The notes under the pieces: generated by a model
The model's database searches: none
Told to the model about the DNA's origin: nothing
The model's input: the letters and a program-made list of their open reading frames with translations, nothing else
Program-made: the position numbers and the translations under genes
Part shown: piece by piece, positions 1 to 5,660 of the stretch
Layout of the letters: the number at the start of each line of letters is the position of its first letter
Position numbering within the stretch: the stretch's first letter is position 1
From: an uncultured Bulleidia sp.
Lineage (GTDB): Bacteria; Bacillota_I; Bacilli_A; Erysipelotrichales; Erysipelotrichaceae
Assembly (NCBI GenBank): GCA_934757945.1
Contig: CAKVLT010000104.1
Span: 1-5,660, forward strand
Length of the DNA stretch: 5,660 nt
Reading direction: 5' to 3'

Positions 1-38
1 GGGAATCTGCTGGATTTGTTAACATTCCTCAATTTCTT

Positions 39-1070
39 TCATTTATCTCTTGACTTCCTTATAGTTAAATACTCCTTATAGCCTTTTATATAATACTCAA
101 AATTCAGATTTTTGAAATGAGCAATCTTATTCTCCATCTCTATATCTACACTGCTTAATCTGCCTTGGTTCAGGACATATGGATCAATGTACCTTTTCTT
201 TGCATGAACGCATAATGCTCCAGATTCCTCAGAAGAACATTCTCTGATACAGGTAAAAGATTGAAACGTATGAAACTGTTCCAGAGCAATGGCATCTTCT
301 GCAATGTACTTTAAGAATTCTTCTTCCGTAGTATAAAAATCATTTCTTGTGCAGGTTTCTCTTTCCATCATTCCTTTTAAAATACGTGCAAGATATTCCA
401 TACCATATCTGTCTTCATCTGCCACATAAACATGTGCACATTGCCACATAAATCTGCTGAACTGTTTTGCATATTCTTCATGTTGAAACACAATCTCATC
501 TTCCCCATATTCGTTCTTGCCTACGCAAAGATCATTATACATGGGTGCTATGTCATCCGCTGAGGCAAAGCCATAATTCACCATATTACATAGTGTATAT
601 TCCAGTCGGTCAGCACTCAGTTTTGGGGTAGCATTATCTGCTATTGTATACATATGATAGTCCTGTACATCTTCTAAAGATATATTGTATTTTCTTAATA
701 TATCCATCAGCTTTTGATCCTGTTGAAGGATGTCACGAATCTTACTTTCTGTGTATTCCTGATGTTCATAATCGTTCATGAGAAAATCAATAACATGAGA
801 AAACACTGGTGTACTGATATCATGAAACAAACCGGCAATACTTTGTTTTGCAGAATGTGTAAAGTGCTCAATAATCAAGGAAACACCAATAGAATGCTGC
901 AAACGCGAATATGGATGAATCTTTAAAAATAATGGAAAAGAAGAATATTGCATACCGCAATTCATATCCACACCGTCAATTCTTTGCAAAGAAGGACATT
1001 GTATCAGTTCCCTCAAATACGCGGGCATATCAGATTCATAAATGTTATGTATATAGTTCCAGTCAGGCAT
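39..1070 (-). CDS. HD-domain phosphohydrolase (SAMHD1/dGTPase-like, COG1078-like)
   Basis: Probable metal-dependent phosphohydrolase of the HD superfamily, likely cytosolic because I see no signal peptide or membrane segment. Numbering from the upstream GTG (1085), the metal-binding set is visible in order: His64 in RLQHSIGV, His88-Asp89 in GLFHDIS, and Asp159 in SADRLEYTL. This H...HD...D order and the RxxHS.GV context match the dGTPase/SAMHD1/COG1078 branch. His97 (FSH), Asp100 and His108 (EHQE) are also kept, but the usual HDIGH reads HDIST, so the second His is Thr92. The half after about residue 165 is rich in acidic and aromatic residues and I cannot assign it. I prefer ATG at 1070 (343 residues); an in-frame GTG at 1085 would give 348. 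Neither has a Shine-Dalgarno sequence. The gene lies directly behind the permease terminator, so it probably has its own promoter. Family assignment is firm; substrate (dNTP, ppGpp-like or other) is unknown. Confidence 0.85.
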   Translation of the reverse strand: MPDWNYIHNIYESDMPAYLRELIQCPSLQRIDGVDMNCGMQYSSFPLFLKIHPYSRLQHSIGVSLIIEHFTHSAKQSIAGLFHDISTPVFSHVIDFLMNDYEHQEYTESKIRDILQQDQKLMDILRKYNISLEDVQDYHMYTIADNATPKLSADRLEYTLCNMVNYGFASADDIAPMYNDLCVGKNEYGEDEIVFQHEEYAKQFSRFMWQCAHVYVADEDRYGMEYLARILKGMMERETCTRNDFYTTEEEFLKYIAEDAIALEQFHTFQSFTCIRECSSEESGALCVHAKKRYIDPYVLNQGRLSSVDIEMENKIAHFKNLNFEYYIKGYKEYLTIRKSRDK

Positions 1071-1076
1071 ATGGAT

Positions 1077-1082
1077 AGTATA
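1077..1082 (-). promoter_or_regulatory. Possible -10 element for a leaderless HD gene transcript
   Basis: The minus strand reads TATACT here, six bases before the ATG at 1070. Counting from a standard -10 hexamer places +1 at the A of that ATG, the geometry of leaderless transcripts, and would fit the absence of a Shine-Dalgarno sequence. No convincing -35 hexamer is seen at 16 to 18 bp upstream, where the terminator hairpin lies. This is a single short match in AT-rich DNA, so it is tentative. Confidence 0.3.
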
Positions 1083-1086
1083 CACG

Positions 1087-1119
1087 AAAAAAAAGAGCCT
1101 CGCACTAAACGAGACTCTT
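1087..1119 (-). terminator. Intrinsic terminator of the purine permease gene
   Basis: On the minus strand AGAGTCTCG and CGAGGCTCT form a nine-base-pair stem (one G·U) around the seven-base loop TTTAGTG, extendable by one more A-T pair, followed by an uninterrupted T-tract to 1087. The G·U pair becomes a C·A mismatch when read on the plus strand, so the hairpin is oriented for minus-strand transcripts. It begins about a dozen bases after the permease stop codon. Its T-tract ends just before the possible GTG start of the HD gene, so termination and the next gene's start region nearly overlap. Confidence 0.9.
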
Positions 1120-1131
1120 CAGCAACCATAA

Positions 1132-2499
1132 TCAGATCAGGAAATACTTCAGGAAGAATACAACTGCTAATACATACATTAATACAGAAGATTCTTTGTT
1201 CTGACCTGCTAATAAGTGCATGATAACCCAGCTCATAACACCGAAAGCAATACCTTCAGAAATACTGTAAGCAAAGCCCATCATTGTGATACATGCAAAG
1301 CATGGCACAGCAACAATGATATTGGACCAGTCAATCTTTGCAACCTGCTGCATCATCAGGAAACCTACAACAATTAAAGCTGGAGCTGTAGCAAAGCTAG
1401 GAATTGTTAAGAACAATGGTGAGAAAACCAATGCCAAGATAAACAGAACACCAGTTGTGCAGGATGTCAGACCTGTACGTCCGCCTTCAGCAATACCAGA
1501 GGAAGATTCAACGAATGTTGTGATTGTAGATGTACCAAGGCAGGCACCTAAAGTAGTACCTACAGCATCTGCTAACAGAACACCCTTGATCTGAGGTAAT
1601 TTGCCGTCTTTATCAAGCATATTTGCTTTAGAAGCACAACCGATAACTGTTCCTAAAGTATCGAAGATATCTACGAACAGGAAAGAGAACATCATAACTG
1701 TGAAATCCAGTGGATGCTCAGCAATGAAACCAAAGTCAAATTTAAACATTGTCGGAGCCATACTGGAAGGCATGGAAATAATGGCTGTTGGAATCAGAGA
1801 ATAAAATCCATTTTCTGGATCTGGTACATATACACCAAGTAACTGACAAATCATACCTAAAATCCATGTGATTAAAATACCATACAGCATATAGCCCTTA
1901 ACATTCTTATGCATTAAGAAGAAAATCAGCAATACACCAATCAGACATAGTAAAATTGTAATCCCCTGAGAATTGAATGTACCTTCAGCAATGGCTGTCT
2001 TAAACGAAAATAAACCAACTAATGTAGAGCCGTCTACAATAATTTTCGCATTCTGTAAACCGATAAATGTAATAAAGAAACCAATACCTACAGATACAGC
2101 AATCTTTAACTGAGCAGGAATAGCATTGAAGATAGCTTCACGAATATTTGTCAAAGACAGAACAATAAAGATGATACCTTCACAGAATACTGCTGTTAAA
2201 GCTGCCTGCCAAGAATATCCCATGGAACCACAGATGGTATATGCAAAATATGCATTTAAACCTAAACCTGCAGATAATGCAAATGGCTTGTTAGAAAAAG
2301 CAGCCATACAGAAACAAGCTACTGCAGAAGCAACAGCTGTTGCTGTTAAGATAGCACCTGCATCCATTCCGCTGGCACTCAGAATAGATGGGTTTAATGC
2401 AAGGATGTAAACCATTGTCATGAATGTTGTTACGCCTGCAATTAGCTCAGTACGTAAGTTTGTGCCATTCTCTTTTAATTTGAATAACTTTTCGAACAT
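1132..2499 (-). CDS. NCS2 family guanine/hypoxanthine permease (AzgA/PbuG type)
   Basis: Integral membrane importer of purine bases, most likely guanine and hypoxanthine by proton symport, of the AzgA branch of the NCS2 family. At 455 residues it has the usual length. Recognisable family blocks are the N-terminal ELIAGVTTFMTMVYIL helix with NPSIL (to residue 40), SAGLGLNAYF (76-85), DIFDTLGT (277-284) in the substrate-site region, and ESSSGIAEGGRTG (331-343) preceded by GTSTITTF. Hydrophobic segments run through the whole chain, consistent with 12 to 14 membrane spans. The ATG start is fixed by GGAGAGG at 2506-2512, six bases upstream. A guanine-class riboswitch with a terminator hairpin lies in the 5' leader, which supports the substrate call independently, and a strong terminator follows the stop codon, so it is probably monocistronic. 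PbuG or PbuO would be the nearest names, but sequence reading cannot choose between them. Confidence 0.93.
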   Translation of the reverse strand: MFEKLFKLKENGTNLRTELIAGVTTFMTMVYILALNPSILSASGMDAGAILTATAVASAVACFCMAAFSNKPFALSAGLGLNAYFAYTICGSMGYSWQAALTAVFCEGIIFIVLSLTNIREAIFNAIPAQLKIAVSVGIGFFITFIGLQNAKIIVDGSTLVGLFSFKTAIAEGTFNSQGITILLCLIGVLLIFFLMHKNVKGYMLYGILITWILGMICQLLGVYVPDPENGFYSLIPTAIISMPSSMAPTMFKFDFGFIAEHPLDFTVMMFSFLFVDIFDTLGTVIGCASKANMLDKDGKLPQIKGVLLADAVGTTLGACLGTSTITTFVESSSGIAEGGRTGLTSCTTGVLFILALVFSPLFLTIPSFATAPALIVVGFLMMQQVAKIDWSNIIVAVPCFACITMMGFAYSISEGIAFGVMSWVIMHLLAGQNKESSVLMYVLAVVFFLKYFLI

Positions 2500-2538
2500 G
2501 ATGTTCCTCTCCTTTTGTCCTTAAGTAATCGTAAAAAT

Positions 2539-2563
2539 AAAAAAAGCGTTATCCCTATAACGC
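2539..2563 (-). terminator. Riboswitch-controlled attenuator (intrinsic terminator)
   Basis: On the minus strand GCGTTAT-AGGG-ATAACGC forms a perfect seven-base-pair stem with a four-base loop (2546-2563), followed by seven T residues, one A and five more T. It lies between the purine aptamer and the permease ribosome binding site, where the expression platform of a transcriptional OFF switch is expected. When the aptamer is bound, this hairpin should form and stop transcription before the permease gene. Confidence 0.88.
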
Positions 2564-2603
2564 ATAAACAAAAAACATACTCATCGTAGTCAGCAAGTTA
2601 TGG
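2554..2603 (-). promoter_or_regulatory. Candidate anti-terminator pairing between aptamer P3/L3 and terminator
   Basis: The 3' arm of P3 together with L3 (minus-strand CCAUAACUUGC, 2593-2603) can pair with the 5' arm and loop of the terminator (GCGUUAUAGG, 2554-2563). The pairs are GC with GC, GUUAU with AUAAC and GG with CC, leaving a bulged UU and a bulged A. This would be mutually exclusive with both the folded aptamer and the terminator, as an anti-terminator must be. It was found by eye without energy calculation. The more usual pairing of the P1 3' strand with the terminator 5' arm is weak here. Confidence 0.4.
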
Positions 2604-2648
2604 CAAGCTGGTAGAGACATTTTCGCCTATCCGAAAACATATACGATA
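2582..2648 (-). promoter_or_regulatory. Purine riboswitch aptamer, guanine/hypoxanthine class
   Basis: The three-way junction of the purine riboswitch family (Rfam Purine) is readable on the minus strand. P1 is AUCGUA with UACGAU. P2 is GUUUUCG with CGAAAAU, capped by GAUAGG. The junction GUCUCUACC follows, then P3 (AGCUUG with CUUGCU) capped by CCAUAA, then GACUA before the P1 return strand. GG of L2 and CC of L3 can form the loop-loop contact. In xpt numbering U22, U47, U51 and C74 are all present; C74 (the C of GACUA) specifies guanine or hypoxanthine over adenine. Oddities are one base fewer than usual in each loop, C at position 48, and two U·U mismatches in P3. With the downstream terminator and permease gene, this is an OFF switch in which ligand reduces purine uptake. 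Confidence 0.92.
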
Positions 2649-2663
2649 TGTAGGACAGAGATT

Positions 2664-2691
2664 ATTATACAATTTCTACCTTTTTTTTCAA
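2664..2691 (-). promoter_or_regulatory. Sigma-A-type promoter of the riboswitch-permease unit
   Basis: The minus strand carries TTGAAA (2686-2691) and a perfect TATAAT (2664-2669) separated by 16 bases. Transcription would start near the G at 2656, a few bases before the riboswitch aptamer. The match to the housekeeping consensus and the placement before the aptamer make this the likely start of the permease transcript. Confidence 0.82.
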
Positions 2692-2739
2692 TTTAATCCA
2701 CCCATTTTTCACACAATTTGTTCAAAAAGCGGGGGTTTT

Positions 2740-5660
2740 TCACATTTTTCTTCGTTTCAAATACACAAATACACCTAATAACATTGAGATCAATGTTGGA
2801 TATGCATACTTTTTCAAATTGGTATGAACTCCTGTCTGAACTGTTTGCGGTTCTTTTTCATCCATCATACGAATTACCTGTGTATGTCCTGTAGTTCCGT
2901 GTATTTCAAACAGAACAGGTTCAGCCACCTCATATCCTTCGGGCGCTTTTGTCTCTACAAGATAGTATTTTTTATCCGTTCTGACATATTTTGAAATATC
3001 TTCTCCCTGTAAGCTGTCAGAAGAAACAAAACTGTATTCTTTTACAGGCTCACCTTTTTCATTTTTATGAAGAGTATATGTGCCATCTGTCTGCTTTACG
3101 GCTTCTACAATGCATAGTGATGCGCCTGCTAATGGATTACCTGCTTCATCAGTTTTTAATGCAGTAATGCTTGCAAGTTCATCCACCATAGTGACTGTTA
3201 CCGGAGTACCGTCATGGTATTTCGGGCATTGAAAAACAACATCTACACTCTGGTATACACCATTGACAATTTCTGTTTCAATCAATCGATACCAGTGAGA
3301 TGCAATTAAAACATTCTGAAGCACATGAGCATTTTTTTCACTTGTCCATTCTTCTACCGTTTTTCTGTCTGTTTCATAAAACAACATTAGCTGCACCCCC
3401 TCTACCGGGTGATTTTCTTCATCTACTTTTAAGAAAGAAAATTTTGTCTGTGCATCCTCCATGGTAATAAGCTGATTTTCCCTTCCTTCAACGGTAAAAG
3501 TAATATCTTTTGAAAAATAAAAACCATCCGGACTGATGGTTTCCTGCAGCAAATAAGTTTTACCGACCTCAAGATTGCGTATGTAATGTCTTTCAGAGGT
3601 TGTATCCCATTCATCCATAATCTTTCCATCTATATCTTTTACAATCAGATGTGCCCCTTCCACAGCGTTTCCCGAGTCATCCGTTTTATAAACAGAGACC
3701 TGTGTATCATACATATCTATTTCTTTGTTTTCCTCAGTTGTAGTAAAAGAGATATCTTCTGCCCTGGCATAACTTGCAGGAGTTTTCACTTCCCTTAAAG
3801 TATAGCTGGCATTCATCTTCAATCCGCTTACTGCATGAGGAGTATTAGTACTGATCCAGGAATCCACAACCTTTCCGTCCTTATCTATAACTTCAAGAGT
3901 TGCTCCAGGCAGCATTGCCTTTGTCTCAATATCCTTTTTACTAACCTTTAGCTGATAATTGGTAAAGATAAAGTGATGTGGAGTTTTGGAATCAAGTACA
4001 AAGTTTACAGGATCCATAGTGACATATCCTTCAGGTGTACCTGTTTCATAAATAGTGTAAGTTTTCCCTTCTTCCAGATGAGAAGGATAGTATGCAGATG
4101 TATCTGTAGTAAAACTTTCAACCACTTTCTCATTTTCATCTCGAATTTCAAATGTTGCTCCTGGAATGTATTTACCTGAGACATCTTTCTTTTCAAATGT
4201 TACAGGGGCATCTTCCATTGTCAGATATACATCTTTACTTTCTGAAGTTGTAAATTGTATTGACTTTGCCTTAGCATACCCTGAAGGAGGACTTACCTCT
4301 TTCAAAGTATATGTCTGATTTTTCTTTAATCCACTTACTGCATGATACATATCTGTACTGATCCAGGAATCTACTACTTTACCATCTTTATCAGTAACTT
4401 CTAAAGAAGCACCTTTTAACATATCTTTTGTTTCGCTATCTTTTTTACTGATTTTTACCTGATAATCCACAAAGCTGAAATGATAAGAGGAATCTTTATC
4501 AATAGTAAAAGTCACTGGTTCCATAGTAACATAGCCTTCTGGTGTACCAATTTCATATATCGTATACGTCTGACCGTACTCCAGATGTAATGGTAAAAAG
4601 ATAGATGCATCAGAAGTAAAACTTTCTATGACATCTCCCTCAGTATTTCTGATTTCAAACTGTGCACCTTTAATGTACTTTCCGGTGGAATCCTTTTTCT
4701 CCAAGGTTACAGGGACATCTTCCATTGTAATGGAAATATCTTTACCTTGTGCTGGTGTAAAAGTAACTGGTAATGCTTTTGCGTACCCTGCAGGCACCTC
4801 AGCCTCTTCCAATGTATATGTTCTATTTTCCACAAGATTGGATACATAATATTTTTCTTTTGTGGTTCTGAAACTGTCCACAACATTCCCTTCTTCATCT
4901 TTTACCTGTAATAGTGCATTCTCTACAGGTTTACCAGTTTCTTTATCAGTTTTCAAAACACTGACACGCATATCCGTTATTTTAAAGACTGTGTTTTCAT
5001 TATTGACGGTTACTGTAACTGGGCTTGCAAGAACAAAACCGGAAGGTGCCTGAATTTCTTTAATGGTATACTCGCCGTTTTGAATTCTGAAAATATACGG
5101 ATCTCTTCCTGTTGTAAAAGTATTGACTATACGGTTACCCTGCAATACCTGCAGAATAGCGCCGGATATATCCAGCCCATCACTGTTCAGTTTATGAATA
5201 GTTACATTTGTACCAGGCGCAGTAAATTCAATCTCTCCACCATATTCTTTTGTTCTTCCCAATGTCTGATATCCAACCTGCATACCATTGTTATAGCCAT
5301 ATAAAGGTGTTCCATAGGGCGTTTGAATTGGATCAGTATACATGGATACAGTCACCTTTCCTGCAGTCTTATCCATATTGGTAATCGTTGCATGATACGT
5401 ATGATAAATCGGAGCATACATCCCATAAACACTAATATCAGCGGTTGGAGCAATATATCCTGGATTCAAACAATGCAATATTACCTCTCCACTGGTAAAA
5501 AGATCCGCAAAAGGCCCCAGTCCTCCATCAATGTAATCCACATGAAACTCTTCGGCATAAATATCCGAGTTATTTGTAGTCAGTCTTCCTGTAAAAGTAT
5601 CTCCTATATTATGTTGTAATAAAGACTCATACGAAGAAGCTTTAGGTGCTCTTCTGATTT
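2740..5660 (-). CDS. Cell-wall-anchored SpaA/Cna-B repeat surface protein, 5' end outside window
   Basis: Large sortase-anchored surface protein, probably an adhesin stalk or pilin-related protein with self-forming Lys-Asp/Asn isopeptide crosslinks. The frame is open from the stop at 2740 to the window edge, giving 972 visible residues; signal peptide and start are missing. GTG at 5541 is internal, since frame-consistent sequence (for example GDTFTGRLTTNNSDIYAEEF) precedes it. The first 150 or so visible residues, with the motif HCLNPGYIAPT, are unassigned. Nine Cna-B-like domains of about 81 to 108 residues follow (5208 to 2848). Each has a first-strand Lys (as in VSVLKTD), a Glu in the Y-x-x-x-E-x-x-x-P-x-G-Y-like strand, and an Asp or Asn near the last strand. 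The C-terminus has TVQTG, one hydrophobic helix and KRRK. No pilin-like N-terminal motif or sortase gene is visible. No convincing intrinsic terminator follows, so readthrough into the riboswitch leader is possible. Confidence 0.9.
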   Translation of the reverse strand, partial: IRRAPKASSYESLLQHNIGDTFTGRLTTNNSDIYAEEFHVDYIDGGLGPFADLFTSGEVILHCLNPGYIAPTADISVYGMYAPIYHTYHATITNMDKTAGKVTVSMYTDPIQTPYGTPLYGYNNGMQVGYQTLGRTKEYGGEIEFTAPGTNVTIHKLNSDGLDISGAILQVLQGNRIVNTFTTGRDPYIFRIQNGEYTIKEIQAPSGFVLASPVTVTVNNENTVFKITDMRVSVLKTDKETGKPVENALLQVKDEEGNVVDSFRTTKEKYYVSNLVENRTYTLEEAEVPAGYAKALPVTFTPAQGKDISITMEDVPVTLEKKDSTGKYIKGAQFEIRNTEGDVIESFTSDASIFLPLHLEYGQTYTIYEIGTPEGYVTMEPVTFTIDKDSSYHFSFVDYQVKISKKDSETKDMLKGASLEVTDKDGKVVDSWISTDMYHAVSGLKKNQTYTLKEVSPPSGYAKAKSIQFTTSESKDVYLTMEDAPVTFEKKDVSGKYIPGATFEIRDENEKVVESFTTDTSAYYPSHLEEGKTYTIYETGTPEGYVTMDPVNFVLDSKTPHHFIFTNYQLKVSKKDIETKAMLPGATLEVIDKDGKVVDSWISTNTPHAVSGLKMNASYTLREVKTPASYARAEDISFTTTEENKEIDMYDTQVSVYKTDDSGNAVEGAHLIVKDIDGKIMDEWDTTSERHYIRNLEVGKTYLLQETISPDGFYFSKDITFTVEGRENQLITMEDAQTKFSFLKVDEENHPVEGVQLMLFYETDRKTVEEWTSEKNAHVLQNVLIASHWYRLIETEIVNGVYQSVDVVFQCPKYHDGTPVTVTMVDELASITALKTDEAGNPLAGASLCIVEAVKQTDGTYTLHKNEKGEPVKEYSFVSSDSLQGEDISKYVRTDKKYYLVETKAPEGYEVAEPVLFEIHGTTGHTQVIRMMDEKEPQTVQTGVHTNLKKYAYPTLISMLLGVFVYLKRRKM
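2743..2847 (-). other. Sortase sorting signal with TVQTG motif
   Basis: The last 35 residues show the three-part cell-wall sorting signal: a TVQTG pentapeptide (coded at 2830-2844) where LPXTG would be expected, a hydrophobic stretch of about 17 residues (YAYPTLISMLLGVFVYL), and a positive KRRKM tail. The architecture and the conserved TG step support sortase processing between Thr and Gly. The first two positions differ from canonical LP, so a dedicated sortase class may be needed. Confidence 0.75.
2848..5208 (-). repeat. Array of nine Cna-B/SpaA-type domains
   Basis: Domain limits from the N-terminal side are: D1 4966-5208, D2 4711-4965, D3 4459-4710, D4 4204-4458, D5 3952-4203, D6 3700-3951, D7 3448-3699, D8 3172-3447, D9 2848-3171. 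Every domain keeps the predicted isopeptide set of Lys, catalytic Glu and terminal Asp or Asn; D5 ends FTNYQ where its sister D3 ends FVDYQ. D6 has TPASY where the other domains usually have a P-x-G-Y/F turn. D8 is the most divergent and lacks that turn. D9 carries an insertion (SLQGEDISKYVRTDKK region) typical of the last domain before a wall anchor. Confidence 0.85.
3700..4965 (-). repeat. 507-bp super-repeat, about 2.5 copies (domain pairs B-A, B-A, B)
   Basis: Two domain types alternate. Type B (D2, D4, D6) has VVDS[FW] and a YTL.E strand, and ends MED.P in D2 and D4; type A (D3, D5) has TPEGYVTM and ends YQ. Copy 1 is 4459-4965 and copy 2 is 3952-4458, each exactly 507 bp (169 codons); copy 3 is only the B half, 3700-3951. 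The 17-base string starting gtactgatcc at 3848 recurs exactly 507 bases away at 4355. D3 and D5 match at roughly 60 percent of residues by my count. The DNA differs at many silent positions, so the duplication is not recent. Confidence 0.85.

Noticed and set aside
1..25. Possible start of another minus-strand gene (ATG at 25, reading MLTNPADS)
   Set aside because: Only eight codons are visible, and the GAGG before the ATG is only one base away, too close for a normal ribosome binding site. The rest of 1-38 shows no terminator or other clear signal.
714..1804. Plus-strand reading frames inside the HD and permease genes
   Set aside because: They are antisense shadows of two well-recognised minus-strand genes, lack ribosome binding sites and show no recognisable protein family.
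2721..2741. A5-C5GC-T5 inverted repeat just after the surface protein stop as a terminator
   Set aside because: The stem would be five A-U pairs only, with a C-rich loop and no separate U-tract; an alternative pairing of CCC..TTTTT with AAAAA.GGG has a long loop and also lacks a U-tract.
2705..2744. Nine-base direct repeat TTTTTCACA at 2705-2713 and 2736-2744
   Set aside because: Short, low-complexity and in AT-rich intergenic DNA; no mobile element, insertion or protein site is indicated.
3700..4965. CRISPR array or insertion sequence as explanation of the repeats
   Set aside because: The repeat unit is coding, in frame, 507 bp long and contiguous without spacers; no transposase or terminal inverted repeats are present.
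5539..5541. GTG as the start codon of the surface protein
   Set aside because: The frame upstream is open to the window edge and codes plausible protein (AEEFH directly before the GTG), and no signal peptide follows the GTG, so it is an internal Val codon.
3429..5619. Other-frame and plus-strand reading frames within the surface protein gene
   Set aside because: They recur with the repeat structure and carry no recognisable motifs, as expected for shadows of a long repetitive gene.

Overview
The window is AT-rich DNA with every supported gene on the minus strand, so transcription runs from the high-coordinate end to the low one. A Gram-positive, low-GC Firmicute is suggested by four things: a large surface protein ending in a sortase-type sorting signal, a purine riboswitch with a U-tract attenuator, a strong GGAGAGG ribosome binding site, and U-tract intrinsic terminators. 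Gut Erysipelotrichia-like bacteria are my best guess from the style of the surface protein, but the sequence does not prove it.

Layout in transcription order. (1) 5660 to 2740 is the C-terminal part of a very large cell-wall-anchored protein. The reading frame stays open to the window edge, so the true start lies outside and the GTG near 5541 is an internal valine codon. The visible 972 residues comprise an N-terminal region I cannot assign, nine consecutive Cna-B/SpaA-type (prealbumin-like) domains, and a TVQTG sorting motif, membrane helix and KRRK tail. Domains 2 to 6 are built from a 507-bp super-repeat present about 2.5 times. (2) 2691 to 2539 is a control region: a good sigma-A-type promoter, a guanine-class purine riboswitch aptamer with slightly shortened loops, and an intrinsic terminator acting as the expression platform. 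(3) 2499 to 1132 is an NCS2/AzgA-type guanine/hypoxanthine permease, closed by a strong intrinsic terminator (1119 to 1087). (4) 1070 to 39 is an HD-domain phosphohydrolase. Its start lies just behind that terminator and lacks a Shine-Dalgarno sequence.

The riboswitch and permease form a clear unit: guanine or hypoxanthine in the cell should stop transcription and so limit further uptake. The HD protein may also act on nucleotides, but the terminator separates it from the permease and its substrate cannot be read from sequence. The surface protein appears functionally unrelated to the purine genes.

I did not find a wholly new system. The points most worth a second look are the unusual riboswitch loops and proposed anti-terminator pairing, the possible leaderless start of the HD gene, the Thr in place of the usual second catalytic-site His in the HD protein, and the non-LPXTG sorting motif.
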